DNA from: Acidimicrobiia bacterium
GTDB taxonomy: Bacteria > Acidobacteriota > Vicinamibacteria > Vicinamibacterales > CAVVIG01
DNA: 64,000 nt
Assembly: GCA_016871175.1 (NCBI GenBank)
Contig: VFZL01000019.1
Location: forward strand, 19,502 to 83,501
Direction: 5' to 3'
The notes beneath the pieces were generated by a model. It was not told the DNA's origin and searched no databases. It saw only the letters and a program-made list of their open reading frames with translations. Positions within the stretch are counted from its first letter, which is position 1. Each line of letters opens with the position of its first letter. Positions 1 to 8,047 of the stretch are shown in pieces. Position numbers and translations under genes: made by a program.

Positions 1-132
1 TCGTTCGTGCAGGCCCACGGTCCCGCCATGTTCCGCGTGCGCGTGGGCGGCTACGAGGCTCGGCGCGACGCAGACGCCGTCGCGGCCAAGCTCCGCGAGG
101 AAGAGCACGTGTCGCCCTGGGTAACCCGCTGA
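1..132 (+). CDS. SPOR-domain protein, C-terminal end (partial)
   Basis: An open frame runs from the left edge to a TGA at 130-132 and encodes 43 residues. The segment has the pattern of the end of a SPOR domain: a V-x-VGGY-x-A-R motif, then alternating Ala/Arg with regular spacing (the helix ADAVAAKL), ending in a PWV-like strand. SPOR domains bind glycan strands stripped of stem peptides at the division septum, so the full protein is probably an exported or inner-membrane septal or lipoprotein factor. Only the last part is visible and its N-terminal architecture is unknown. The next gene (lnt) follows directly. Confidence 0.6.
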   Translation, partial: SFVQAHGPAMFRVRVGGYEARRDADAVAAKLREEEHVSPWVTR

Positions 133-159
133 TTGCGCGCGAGCCGTCCGCATAGCTTG

Positions 160-1689
160 ATGTCCCGCCACGTCGACTACGCGCTGGCCGCCGCCTCTGG
201 CGTCCTGCTGGCGCTCAGCTTCCCCTCGTTCGACCTGTCGGTGCTCGCCTGGGTCGCTCTGGCTCCCCTGCTGGTCGCCGTTGGGAGCGGATCGCTCTGG
301 CGGGCCTTCGCGCTCGGACTCATCACTGGGATCGTCTACTTCACCGGCACGCTGTACTGGATCACGCTGGTGATGCACCAGTACGGTGACCTGGCGATGT
401 GGGTTGCCGCTCTGATCAACGCGGCGCTGATCCTCTACCTTTCCCTCTTTCCAGCCCTCTTCGCCGTCGCGATGCGCCGGTTGATCGCCGTCGCTGGACC
501 GAGCGCGCTCGTGGCGACACCCTTCGTGTGGGCGGCCACCGAGCTCGGCCGCATGCACATCTTGACGGGGTTTCCGTGGGTGCTCCTCGGTTACAGCCAG
601 GTGGGTGTCTTGCCGATCGCGCAACTCGCGAGCGTGCTCGGTGTCTTTGGCTTGTCGGGCCTGGTGGCGTTTGGGAATGCCGCTCTCGTCCTGGCGTTCG
701 GCCCGTTGCGTGGGCTTGAACAGCCCGGACGTGTGTGGCGCGTCGCGCCAGCCGTGGTGGCGCTGGCGCTGCTCATTGGCCTTGCGACGTGGGGCACCAG
801 TCGCGTGGCGGCTGCGACGCTGACGCGCGAGGGCGAGGCCATGACGTTCGGGCTCGTCCAAGGCAACGTCGATCAAGCCGAGAAGTGGAATCCGACGCGA
901 GCGACCGCGATCTTCAACGAATACCTTCAGTTGACGCGCGACGCGATCGCGCGCGGCGCGCAGGTCGTTGTTTGGCCGGAGTCGTCGACCCCGTTCTTCT
1001 TCGAGGAGGACAAGCCGGCCGCCGAGCAAGTGCGCGACGTCGCTCGCCAATCGAAGGTGTCGATCCTCCTGGGCAGCGCTCAGATTGTCAGGGGACGCCC
1101 TAACCGCTACTTCAACTCGGCGTTCATGGTTCGTTCCGACGGGGAGACCGCCGCCGTGTACCGGAAGATGCATCTGGTCCCCTTCGGCGAGTATGTGCCC
1201 CTCAAGACGTTGCTGTTTTTTGCGGCCCCCCTCGTCGAGGCGGTTGCCGATTTCTCGGCGGGGGAGCGACCGGTTCTGCTGCCATTGAACGCACGCGTGG
1301 TCAGCACGGCCATCTGCTACGAGGTGGTGTATTCGGACCTGGTTCGTCAGTCGGTGGCGGCTGGCAGCCATCTCCTCACCACGATTACCAACGATGCATG
1401 GTTCGGTCGCACGTCTGCGCCGTACCAGCACTTCTCGCAGGCCCGCATGCGCGCCATCGAGAACGGACGATACCTGGTGCGTGCCGCCAACACCGGCGTC
1501 AGCGGCATCGTGGACCCCTACGGACGCGTGCTGGCGCAGAGCGCGATCTTCGAGCCAACGGTGATCGTCGGCCAGGCGCGGCTGCTGTCGCACGGCACCA
1601 TCTACACGCGCATCGGCGACGTGTTCGCGTACGCGTCGACGGCGGCGACCGGTCTGCTCCTGGCCCTTCTCCGGCGACGTGTACAATAG
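160..1689 (+). CDS. lnt: Apolipoprotein N-acyltransferase Lnt
   Basis: Lnt transfers the third acyl chain from phospholipid to the N-terminal cysteine of apolipoproteins in the inner membrane, the last step of lipoprotein maturation. The 509-residue protein has about six hydrophobic segments in the first 220 residues, then a nitrilase-like periplasmic domain. The catalytic triad is visible: Glu274 in VVWPES, Lys336 in YRKMHLVPFGEY and Cys386 in STAICYE. A last hydrophobic stretch lies near the C-terminus. ATG at 160 is preferred because it gives a family-like N-terminus; a TTG at 133 in the same frame touches the upstream stop and would add 9 residues. Neither has a clear ribosome binding site. 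Several predicted lipoproteins in this window would be its substrates. Confidence 0.95.
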   Translation: MSRHVDYALAAASGVLLALSFPSFDLSVLAWVALAPLLVAVGSGSLWRAFALGLITGIVYFTGTLYWITLVMHQYGDLAMWVAALINAALILYLSLFPALFAVAMRRLIAVAGPSALVATPFVWAATELGRMHILTGFPWVLLGYSQVGVLPIAQLASVLGVFGLSGLVAFGNAALVLAFGPLRGLEQPGRVWRVAPAVVALALLIGLATWGTSRVAAATLTREGEAMTFGLVQGNVDQAEKWNPTRATAIFNEYLQLTRDAIARGAQVVVWPESSTPFFFEEDKPAAEQVRDVARQSKVSILLGSAQIVRGRPNRYFNSAFMVRSDGETAAVYRKMHLVPFGEYVPLKTLLFFAAPLVEAVADFSAGERPVLLPLNARVVSTAICYEVVYSDLVRQSVAAGSHLLTTITNDAWFGRTSAPYQHFSQARMRAIENGRYLVRAANTGVSGIVDPYGRVLAQSAIFEPTVIVGQARLLSHGTIYTRIGDVFAYASTAATGLLLALLRRRVQ

Positions 1690-1804
1690 ACCGCCCAGAC
1701 TTCCCTCCGCGGAGGCGCGTCCCCGACGTGACCGCGGTGGCGGTTCCGACGACCATCGAAGCCGACAGAGCGAGCGCCGCGTGGGACGCGATCGAGGAGC
1801 GTGC

Positions 1805-2942
1805 ATGGCGATTGTTGACGAACTGAGACGACGATACGAGGACCTCAACCGCCGCGCTCTTGACCTGCGGAGCTATCTTTGACGCCGCACGCCCTGAAGA
1901 AGAACTGACCCGCCTGGAGGCCAAGGCAGCCGCTCCCGATTTCTGGAAGGACCAAGCCGAAGCCCAACGCGTGTTGCAGCGTCGTCGCCGTTTGGAACAG
2001 GACCGCGATCTGATGGTGTCGCTCCGCAGGAGAACCGACGATATCAATGTCCTCTTGGAGTGGGCGGAGTCCGGTGAGCCGGTCGACGAGGAGTTCGCGC
2101 GAGCCCTCGAGTCGCTGGATCAGGAGGTCCAAGCCGGCGAGATCAAGAAAATGCTCGGCGGTGAGCACGATCGCAAGAACGCGATCGTGACCATCCATCC
2201 GGGTGCCGGCGGCACCGAGTCCCAGGACTGGGCCGAGATGTTGCTGCGGATGTACCTGCGATGGGCCGAGCGCCGCGGATTCAAGCGCGAGATCATCGAT
2301 TACCAACCCGCCGAGGAAGCCGGGCTGAAGAGCGTGACGTTCACCGTGACCGGTGAGTACGCCTACGGCTTGTTGTCGGCCGAGGCGGGCGTCCACCGGC
2401 TCGTGCGCATCTCGCCGTTCGACCAGGCGGCCCGCCGGCACACGTCCTTTGCGTCATTGCACGCGTGGCCCGAGTTGCCCGAAGACGTCGACATCGTCGT
2501 TGAGGACAAGGACATTCGGATCGATACCTATCGATCGAGTGGCGCGGGCGGGCAGCACGTCAACGTCACCGACTCGGCCGTCCGCATCACGCACATCCCG
2601 ACGGGGATCGTCGTCTCGTGTCAGAACGAGCGATCGCAGCACCGAAATCGCGATTCCGCCATGCGCGTCCTGAAAGCGCGGCTGTACGACCTCAAGATGA
2701 AAGAGCAGCAGAAGAACCTCGAGACGATCAGCGGTACGAAGAAGGACATCGCGTTCGGCAGTCAGATTCGCAGCTACGTCTTGCATCCGTATCAAATGGT
2801 GAAGGACCATCGGACGAAGGAGTCCGTCGGCGACCCGTCGCGTGTGCTCGACGGCGATCTCGATGGCTTCATCAAGTCGTACCTGATGAAGCGCTCGAGC
2901 GGCACGCTGGGCGAGGCGACGCCGGACGAGGACGACGAGTAA
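1805..2942 (+). CDS. prfB: Peptide chain release factor 2 (programmed +1 frameshift)
   Basis: RF2 ends translation at UGA and UAA. The gene is in two frames: ATG 1805 opens a 25-codon frame ending at TGA 1880-1882, and the rest (353 residues) is in the +1 frame from GAC 1881. The joined product is 378 residues, close to the usual 365. The codon-recognition SPF motif is at about residues 203-205 and the catalytic GGQ at about 248-250, at nearly the same positions as in Escherichia coli RF2. SPF rather than P[AV]T identifies RF2 and not RF1. The N-terminus MAIVDELRRRYEDL is typical. This is not a pseudogene: the stop lies in the conserved CTT-TGA-C shift site, which lets RF2 control its own synthesis. 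murJ follows 9 nt downstream. Confidence 0.96.
1868..1883 (+). promoter_or_regulatory. Programmed +1 ribosomal frameshift site of prfB
   Basis: The stretch reads cgg-agc-tat-ctt-tga-c. The core TAT CTT TGA C is the canonical prfB slippery sequence: the CTT-decoding tRNA slips +1 onto TTT, so TGA is bypassed and reading resumes at GAC. The purine-rich GCGGAG just upstream sits where the internal Shine-Dalgarno-like stimulator (AGGGGG in Escherichia coli) is found. Autoregulation by RF2 abundance is established for the family and inferred here. Confidence 0.95.
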
Positions 2943-2951
2943 CGAACGCGC

Positions 2952-4505
2952 ATGGGGAAAGCCGGACTGGTCGCCGCCGGGATCCTGCTCAGCCGCCTGT
3001 CGGGGTTGATCCGGTCGCGCGTGTTCGCTCACTACTTCGGGCTGCGATCAGACGCGGCGGACGCCTTCAACGCGGCCTTCCGCATCCCCAATCTCCTGCA
3101 GAACCTGTTCGGCGAAGGCGCGCTGTCAGGTTCGTTCATTCCGGTGTACGCGGGCTTGCTTTCGACAGGACACCGTGAAGAGGCCGATCGGGTGGCCGGT
3201 GCGGTCGGTGCCTTGCTGGCCGCGATCCTTGCAGCACTCGTCGCCATTGGCGTACTGCTCGCACCCGTCCTTCTCGACCTCATTGCGCCGGGCTTCGAAG
3301 GCGACAAGCGTCGCCTGACCATCACCTTGGTCCGAGTGCTGTTCCCCGGCGCCGGCTTGCTGGTACTGTCGGCTTGGTGCCTGGGCATCCTCAACAGCCA
3401 CCAGAAGTTCCTGCTGTCGTATGCCGCGCCAGTTCTGTGGAACGCGGCGATGGTCGTCACGCTCGTGGCGTTTGGCGCTCGGAGCGACTTGCCTACGCTC
3501 GCAGAGTATCTGGCGTGGGGATCGGTAGCAGGGAGCCTGCTCCAGTTCCTCGTCCAGCTGCCGGCGATCGCGCGCATCGCGCGGCCTCGGCTCGCCTGGG
3601 ATGCAGCGTCGGCCCACGTCCGCGGCGTGCTCGTGAACTTTGTGCCGGTGTTCTTCAGCCGCGGCGTGGTCCAGATAAGCGCTTACATCGACCTGCTGCT
3701 GGCGAGCCTCCTTCCCACAGGTGCCGTCACCGGCTTAGCGAACGCGCAGTTGATTTACACGCTGCCGATTAGTCTCTTCGGCATGTCCGTCGCGGCGGCC
3801 GAGCTGCCGACGATGTCTGGGGCGGCCGCGGTGAATCCACACGGCGATCACGTGGTCCGCGACCGGCTCGGAGCTGCCCTGCGCCAGGTGGCGTTTTTCG
3901 CCGTGCCATCGGCGGCGGCGTTTCTCGCCCTCGGTGACACAGTCGCCGCAGCGGTGTTGCAGACCGGACGGTTCAGTGCGGCCGATGCGCGCGACGTCTG
4001 GGGCATTCTCGCAGGCTCGTCGATCGGCGTGGTCGCCTCGACACTCGGTCGGCTGTATGCATCAAGCTACTACGCGCTCCGGGAAACGCGGACGCCGCTC
4101 GCATTCGCCATCGTGCGCGTTGTCGCCGGTGTGGTGCTCGGGTACGCCTTGGCGATTCTCGCGCCGCGTATGCTCGGCGTCCCTCCGCTCTGGGGTGCGG
4201 CTGGGCTAACGGCTGCGTCCAGCCTGGCCGGTTGGCTCGAGCTGTTGCTGCTGCGTCACCGACTGAACGCCCGCCTTGGGTGGACCGGCCTGACCACTGG
4301 GTATGTGACGCGGCTTCTGGTTGCTGCGACTTCTGGTGCTGCCGTTGCGTGGGCCGTCCGATGGAGCATTCCGGTGGGCCACCCTTGGGTGATGGCGGTG
4401 CTCATCCTCGGACCCTTCGGTATCGTGTACTTCGGCATGACCATCTGGTTTGGACTGCCTGAGGCGACGACTTTCACAAAACGACTGCGCCAAGGACGCT
4501 CCTGA
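2952..4505 (+). CDS. murJ: Lipid II flippase MurJ (MviN)
   Basis: MurJ flips undecaprenyl-linked peptidoglycan precursor (lipid II) from the cytoplasmic to the periplasmic leaflet. The 517-residue protein is almost entirely hydrophobic, with about 14 membrane segments as expected for the MOP superfamily. The N-terminal region has the family signature: SRLSGLIRSRVFAHYFG, then ADAFNAAFRIPNLLQNLFGEGALSGSFIPVY with its conserved Arg, Pro, Asn, Glu-Gly and Phe-Pro positions. ATG 2952 lies 9 nt after prfB, so the two are probably co-transcribed. Length and start match the family. Confidence 0.95.
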   Translation: MGKAGLVAAGILLSRLSGLIRSRVFAHYFGLRSDAADAFNAAFRIPNLLQNLFGEGALSGSFIPVYAGLLSTGHREEADRVAGAVGALLAAILAALVAIGVLLAPVLLDLIAPGFEGDKRRLTITLVRVLFPGAGLLVLSAWCLGILNSHQKFLLSYAAPVLWNAAMVVTLVAFGARSDLPTLAEYLAWGSVAGSLLQFLVQLPAIARIARPRLAWDAASAHVRGVLVNFVPVFFSRGVVQISAYIDLLLASLLPTGAVTGLANAQLIYTLPISLFGMSVAAAELPTMSGAAAVNPHGDHVVRDRLGAALRQVAFFAVPSAAAFLALGDTVAAAVLQTGRFSAADARDVWGILAGSSIGVVASTLGRLYASSYYALRETRTPLAFAIVRVVAGVVLGYALAILAPRMLGVPPLWGAAGLTAASSLAGWLELLLLRHRLNARLGWTGLTTGYVTRLLVAATSGAAVAWAVRWSIPVGHPWVMAVLILGPFGIVYFGMTIWFGLPEATTFTKRLRQGRS

Positions 4506-4509
4506 ACGC

Positions 4510-4983
4510 ATGTCGCTCGACGATCTCGTAACGGCACTGGAGCAATCACACCTGGCGGCATGGGTCAGTAGCTCGCCGCTGATCCTCGGCGCACTGAGCG
4601 GGTTTCATCTCATCGGATTCACGTTGGTCGTTGGCACGGCCCTAGTCTCGGGGCTTCACATGATGGGCGTCGCTTTTGCCGACCGGCCCTCGCGAGAGGT
4701 CATCGCAATAGCGGTCCGTGTGATGGTTGCGGGTATCGCGTTGAGCGTTCTCACGGGAATCGTGCAGGTGTCTCCTCGGGCTGGAGCGGCTCTTGCCAAT
4801 TGGATCTTCGTGGCGAAGATGACCCTTCTGGCGGGGGCGATTGCTGCGCAGGTGGTGGTGCCTCGGTTCGCAGCTCGAGCTGACGCGGGGACCGTCTTCG
4901 AGCTCCGTGTGTGGAGTGTCGTGACGACCATACTGTGGCTCGCGGTCGGTGTGATGGGAGCCGCGTTCATCCTGCTGGAGTAA
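4510..4983 (+). CDS. Small integral membrane protein, paralog of its neighbour
   Basis: This 157-residue protein has four to five hydrophobic segments and no recognised catalytic motif. Histidines lie inside membrane segments (SGFHLIGFTLVVG and SGLHMMGV), an arrangement also seen in small b-heme binding membrane proteins; heme binding is only a guess. It resembles short DUF6644-type membrane proteins, but I cannot confirm the family. ATG 4510 is chosen because it starts 4 nt after murJ. An upstream in-frame ATG at 4450 would overlap murJ and give a poor N-terminus. The following gene encodes a similar protein, and the pair probably works together. Confidence 0.7.
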   Translation: MSLDDLVTALEQSHLAAWVSSSPLILGALSGFHLIGFTLVVGTALVSGLHMMGVAFADRPSREVIAIAVRVMVAGIALSVLTGIVQVSPRAGAALANWIFVAKMTLLAGAIAAQVVVPRFAARADAGTVFELRVWSVVTTILWLAVGVMGAAFILLE

Positions 4984-5000
4984 ACGCGAGGGAGCTGGGG

Positions 5001-5492
5001 ATGCGTGCGGAGATCGGGCTCTGGCTGGAGCAGTCGGCGGTGGGGCTCCTCGTCCGCGAGTCCCTCTGGGGATTCCCGATCGTCGTCGGGCTTCACATCT
5101 TGAGTCTGGCGTTTTCGGTCGGCATGTTTCTCTGGTTCGATCTCCGGCTGCTCGGCCTCGCCTTGACCTCGGTGCGTGTATCGCTCGTGTATCGTCGATT
5201 GATACCCTGGGCGACCGTTGGATTCGGGTCTTCGTTCATCACGGGTGGATTGTTGTTCACCGGTTACGCGACTGCAGCGTCGGCCAACACCGCTTTTCGG
5301 ATGAAAGTGCTGATGCTCCTAGTCGCCGGCGTCAACGCGGTCGTGTACCACACCGTGACCGAGCGCGACCGCGAGGCGTGGGACGCCTGGACACACCCTC
5401 CACGCGCCGCGCGCGTCGCCGGAGCCATCTCACTCATCGCCTGGGCCACCGTGATCCTCTGTGGCCGGATCATGTCGTACACCATGTTCTAG
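5001..5492 (+). CDS. Small integral membrane protein, second of a pair
   Basis: A 163-residue membrane protein with about four hydrophobic segments. It shares with the preceding gene a membrane-embedded Gly-x-His pattern (VVGLHILSLAFSVG) and a similar overall layout, so the two look like diverged paralogs or two subunits. A further His lies in VVYHTVTERDREAWD. ATG 5001 has a purine-rich ribosome binding site (gagggagctgggg) just before it. Function is unknown; a DUF6644-like assignment is tentative. The next gene is convergent, on the other strand. The 103 nt between them hold no clear terminator. Confidence 0.7.
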   Translation: MRAEIGLWLEQSAVGLLVRESLWGFPIVVGLHILSLAFSVGMFLWFDLRLLGLALTSVRVSLVYRRLIPWATVGFGSSFITGGLLFTGYATAASANTAFRMKVLMLLVAGVNAVVYHTVTERDREAWDAWTHPPRAARVAGAISLIAWATVILCGRIMSYTMF

Positions 5493-5595
5493 AACCGATG
5501 GTGCGTAGGCCGCGTTCGGCAGATAGGAGTCAATCGGCAGGCGCGTGGACTACGGGGCTCCCCACCTGGCTGACCCGCCCGACCGGCCGCTGCAG

Positions 5596-7917
5596 CTAGT
5601 GAGACGGTTGCGTGCCGGAGATGAACGCTTCGCTGAAGGCGCCTTCCGCGTTGGCGGCGATGGGCGTCCCCGACGTGCGGGCGATCGGTATGAACACGAT
5701 GTTGCCGGGCGCCTCGAACAGAGGCGGGTTGTCCGGGTCCGGTCGGCCGGCGATGTATTCCTTCATGAACTCTAACCAGATCGGAAGGGCGGCCTGAGCG
5801 CCAGTTTCCGTTCGACCGAGCGGTTTCTTTTCGTCGAGGCCGGTCCACACACCAACGGTCAGGTAGGGGTCGAAACCGATGAACCACGCGTCGGTATTGT
5901 CATCGACGGTCCCAGTCTTGCCGGCGAGAGGCCATTTGACGCTCGCGGCTGAGGCCGCGGTGCCATGAAGCACGACGCCTCGGAGAAGGTTCGTCATCAC
6001 GAACGCCGTATCCGCGCGGATGACGTCGGTGGCTTGCGACCGGTTCTCCTCCAGCAGGTTGCCTTCACGGTCCATCACGTTCAGCACGTCGATGGGCGTC
6101 ATGCGAACGCCGCCGTTCGGGAACGCCGTGTAGGCGCTCGTCACCTCCAACAGCGTTGCCTCGCCCGCCCCGAGAGCCATCGAGAGATAGGGTGGGAACG
6201 CCTCGTTGAATCCGAACTTCTTCGCGTAGGCGAGGACCGTCGCTGGCCCGAGGCTCTCCATCATCTTCACGGCCGGAATATTCCTCGACTCCTCGATGGC
6301 GTGCCGCAATGTGACCGGACCCTCGAATTCGTGATCGTAGTTCTGCGGGCTGTACACCTGGCCGCTTCCCGCATCGTAGGCCACAGGTGCGTCGATGATG
6401 ATAGAGGTCGGTGTGAAGCCCCGGTCGAGCGCAGCCGTGTAGACGACCGGCTTGAAGGTCGACCCAAGCTGGCGGTACGCCTGGACGGCACGATTGAACT
6501 TGCTGCGGTCGAAGCTCCACCCGCCAATCAGCGCCTTCACATGACCGGTGCGGTTCTCAATGGCGACGAGCGCGCCCTCGACGATGGGCGTCTGCTCCAG
6601 GGTCACGCCCAGCGTGCCAGCGCTTTCGTCGATCGAGGTGACCTCGACTTCGACAATGTCGCCCGCTTTCAGGAAGTCTGCCGCATTCTTGCGGCGTGTC
6701 CAAGCGAAGTCGGCCGCCGTCAGCTCAGCGTGATGCGTGCCGATCCGCAGCTGTGCGCCGCTCGCAGTGCCCGGCTTGCCTGCTGGCTTGCCGACAACTT
6801 CCACCAGGGCCGGAACGTAGTCGCCCACCGCGATCGGCTGCGACCACCGCGGATCCTTGAAGCCTTCGATTGTCCCGCCGTTCGCGAGCACGTTGCGCCC
6901 GATCTTGCGGAAGCCCCGCCGTTTGTCGATGCGCCGCAGACCGCGATTCATCGCCCGATTCGCCGCGCGCTGGAGCGGCACGTCCAATGTCGTGGTTACC
7001 GCGAGTCCGCTCTCGTAGAGCGCCTGCGCGCCATAGCGCTGCTCGAGCCGCTTACGAATCTCCTCCACGAAGTACGGTGCAACCGATCCCGGCAGCTGCA
7101 GGCGACCTTTGACGACGATCGGCTTCTGCTTGGCCGTGTCCGCCTCGACGTCGGTGATGTAGCCCTCCGTCGCCATCCGTGACAGCACGTAGTTGCGCCG
7201 GCGAGTCGCCGCTTCGAGGTTCACGAAAGGGCTCTGCCGAGCCGGCAACTGGACGATGCCGGCGAGCAGCGCGGCCTCCTCGATGTCCAGCTCCTTGGCG
7301 GACTTGGCGAAATAGAGACGCGACGCCGCCTCGATGCCGTACGTCCCGTGCCCGAAGAGCACCTGATTGGCGTAGAGCGTCAGGATCTCGCGCTTGGTGT
7401 ACCGCTTTTCGATCTGGACGGCGACGATGATCTCCTTGATCTTGCGCTCGAGACTCGTGTCGCCGAGGCGGAAGCCGATCTGTTCGGCGAAGAGGTTCCG
7501 CGCCAGCTGCTGTGTGAGCGTACTGGCGCCCGAGGGCCGCGAGGCGCGCCGCGCCATCGCGTCCTTCACAGCGTCGAAGACGTCGCGGATGAGATGCCGT
7601 GCGATGGCCGAAATGCTGAGCCCGACGTGCGAGTTGAACCCGCCGTCCTCCGCCGCAATGATTGCGTCCCGAAAGTGCGGCGAGATGTCGTCGTACCCGA
7701 TCACCACTCGCCGTTCGACGGCGAATTCGCCGATCACTTGCCCATCGGCCGCGTGGACGCGGCTGATGGTGTTGGGACGGTAGTTGTCGAGCGCGCTAAT
7801 CTCGGGCAGGTCGGCGGCGTAGGCGAGGAGCACACCACTCAGGATGCCGGCCATCGCGACAGTCGCGAAAAGGATGACGAGGCCGGCGCTTCGAGCGACC
7901 CGAACAACGAGGCGCAT
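5596..7917 (-). CDS. Class A penicillin-binding protein (PBP1A-type)
   Basis: A bifunctional peptidoglycan synthase: a glycosyltransferase polymerises lipid II and a transpeptidase cross-links stem peptides in the periplasm. The 773-residue protein starts with one membrane anchor (about 10-35). It continues with a GT51 domain whose catalytic Glu is about residue 90 in AAEDGGF and which has the GASTLTQQLARNLF motif (about 130-143). An OB-like insert follows (about 355-445). The transpeptidase has Ser486-x-x-Lys489 (STFK), SRN at 544-546 and KTG at 667-669, all intact. The start is ATG at 7917; a longer in-frame extension to 8223 is poor sequence made from an intergenic repeat and is rejected. 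It may be co-transcribed with the FecR-like gene upstream. Confidence 0.93.
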   Translation of the reverse strand: MRLVVRVARSAGLVILFATVAMAGILSGVLLAYAADLPEISALDNYRPNTISRVHAADGQVIGEFAVERRVVIGYDDISPHFRDAIIAAEDGGFNSHVGLSISAIARHLIRDVFDAVKDAMARRASRPSGASTLTQQLARNLFAEQIGFRLGDTSLERKIKEIIVAVQIEKRYTKREILTLYANQVLFGHGTYGIEAASRLYFAKSAKELDIEEAALLAGIVQLPARQSPFVNLEAATRRRNYVLSRMATEGYITDVEADTAKQKPIVVKGRLQLPGSVAPYFVEEIRKRLEQRYGAQALYESGLAVTTTLDVPLQRAANRAMNRGLRRIDKRRGFRKIGRNVLANGGTIEGFKDPRWSQPIAVGDYVPALVEVVGKPAGKPGTASGAQLRIGTHHAELTAADFAWTRRKNAADFLKAGDIVEVEVTSIDESAGTLGVTLEQTPIVEGALVAIENRTGHVKALIGGWSFDRSKFNRAVQAYRQLGSTFKPVVYTAALDRGFTPTSIIIDAPVAYDAGSGQVYSPQNYDHEFEGPVTLRHAIEESRNIPAVKMMESLGPATVLAYAKKFGFNEAFPPYLSMALGAGEATLLEVTSAYTAFPNGGVRMTPIDVLNVMDREGNLLEENRSQATDVIRADTAFVMTNLLRGVVLHGTAASAASVKWPLAGKTGTVDDNTDAWFIGFDPYLTVGVWTGLDEKKPLGRTETGAQAALPIWLEFMKEYIAGRPDPDNPPLFEAPGNIVFIPIARTSGTPIAANAEGAFSEAFISGTQPSH

Positions 7918-7939
7918 TAGAGGCGAGTGTAACTCAGTT

Positions 7940-8046
7940 GGTTCGGCGGCTCGAAGGTCGGGGGTTCCCAGGTTCTTGGGTTCCTTTTGCCGCAAGCCGC
8001 CGGAAATCTCCGAGGGACGAAGTTTGCGAACCCTCGAACCCGACGA
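7940..8046. repeat. GGTTC/GAACC short-period intergenic repeat, locus 1
   Basis: The stretch contains GGTTC-type units (gttggttcgg, gggggttccc, aggttcttgg, gggttcc) at its left and GAACC units (gcgaaccctc, gaacccgac) at its right, so the ends can pair as a long imperfect hairpin. It lies between two minus-strand genes. Similar sequences recur at five other intergenic places in this window. Confidence 0.6.
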
Positions 8047-8047
8047 T

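Noticed and set aside
1805..1882. prfB as a pseudogene because of an early TGA.
   Set aside because: The stop is the conserved programmed frameshift site and the joined protein is intact.
5965..7182. A 405-residue plus-strand frame under the class A PBP gene.
   Set aside because: Shadow frame; the PBP motifs on the other strand are complete.
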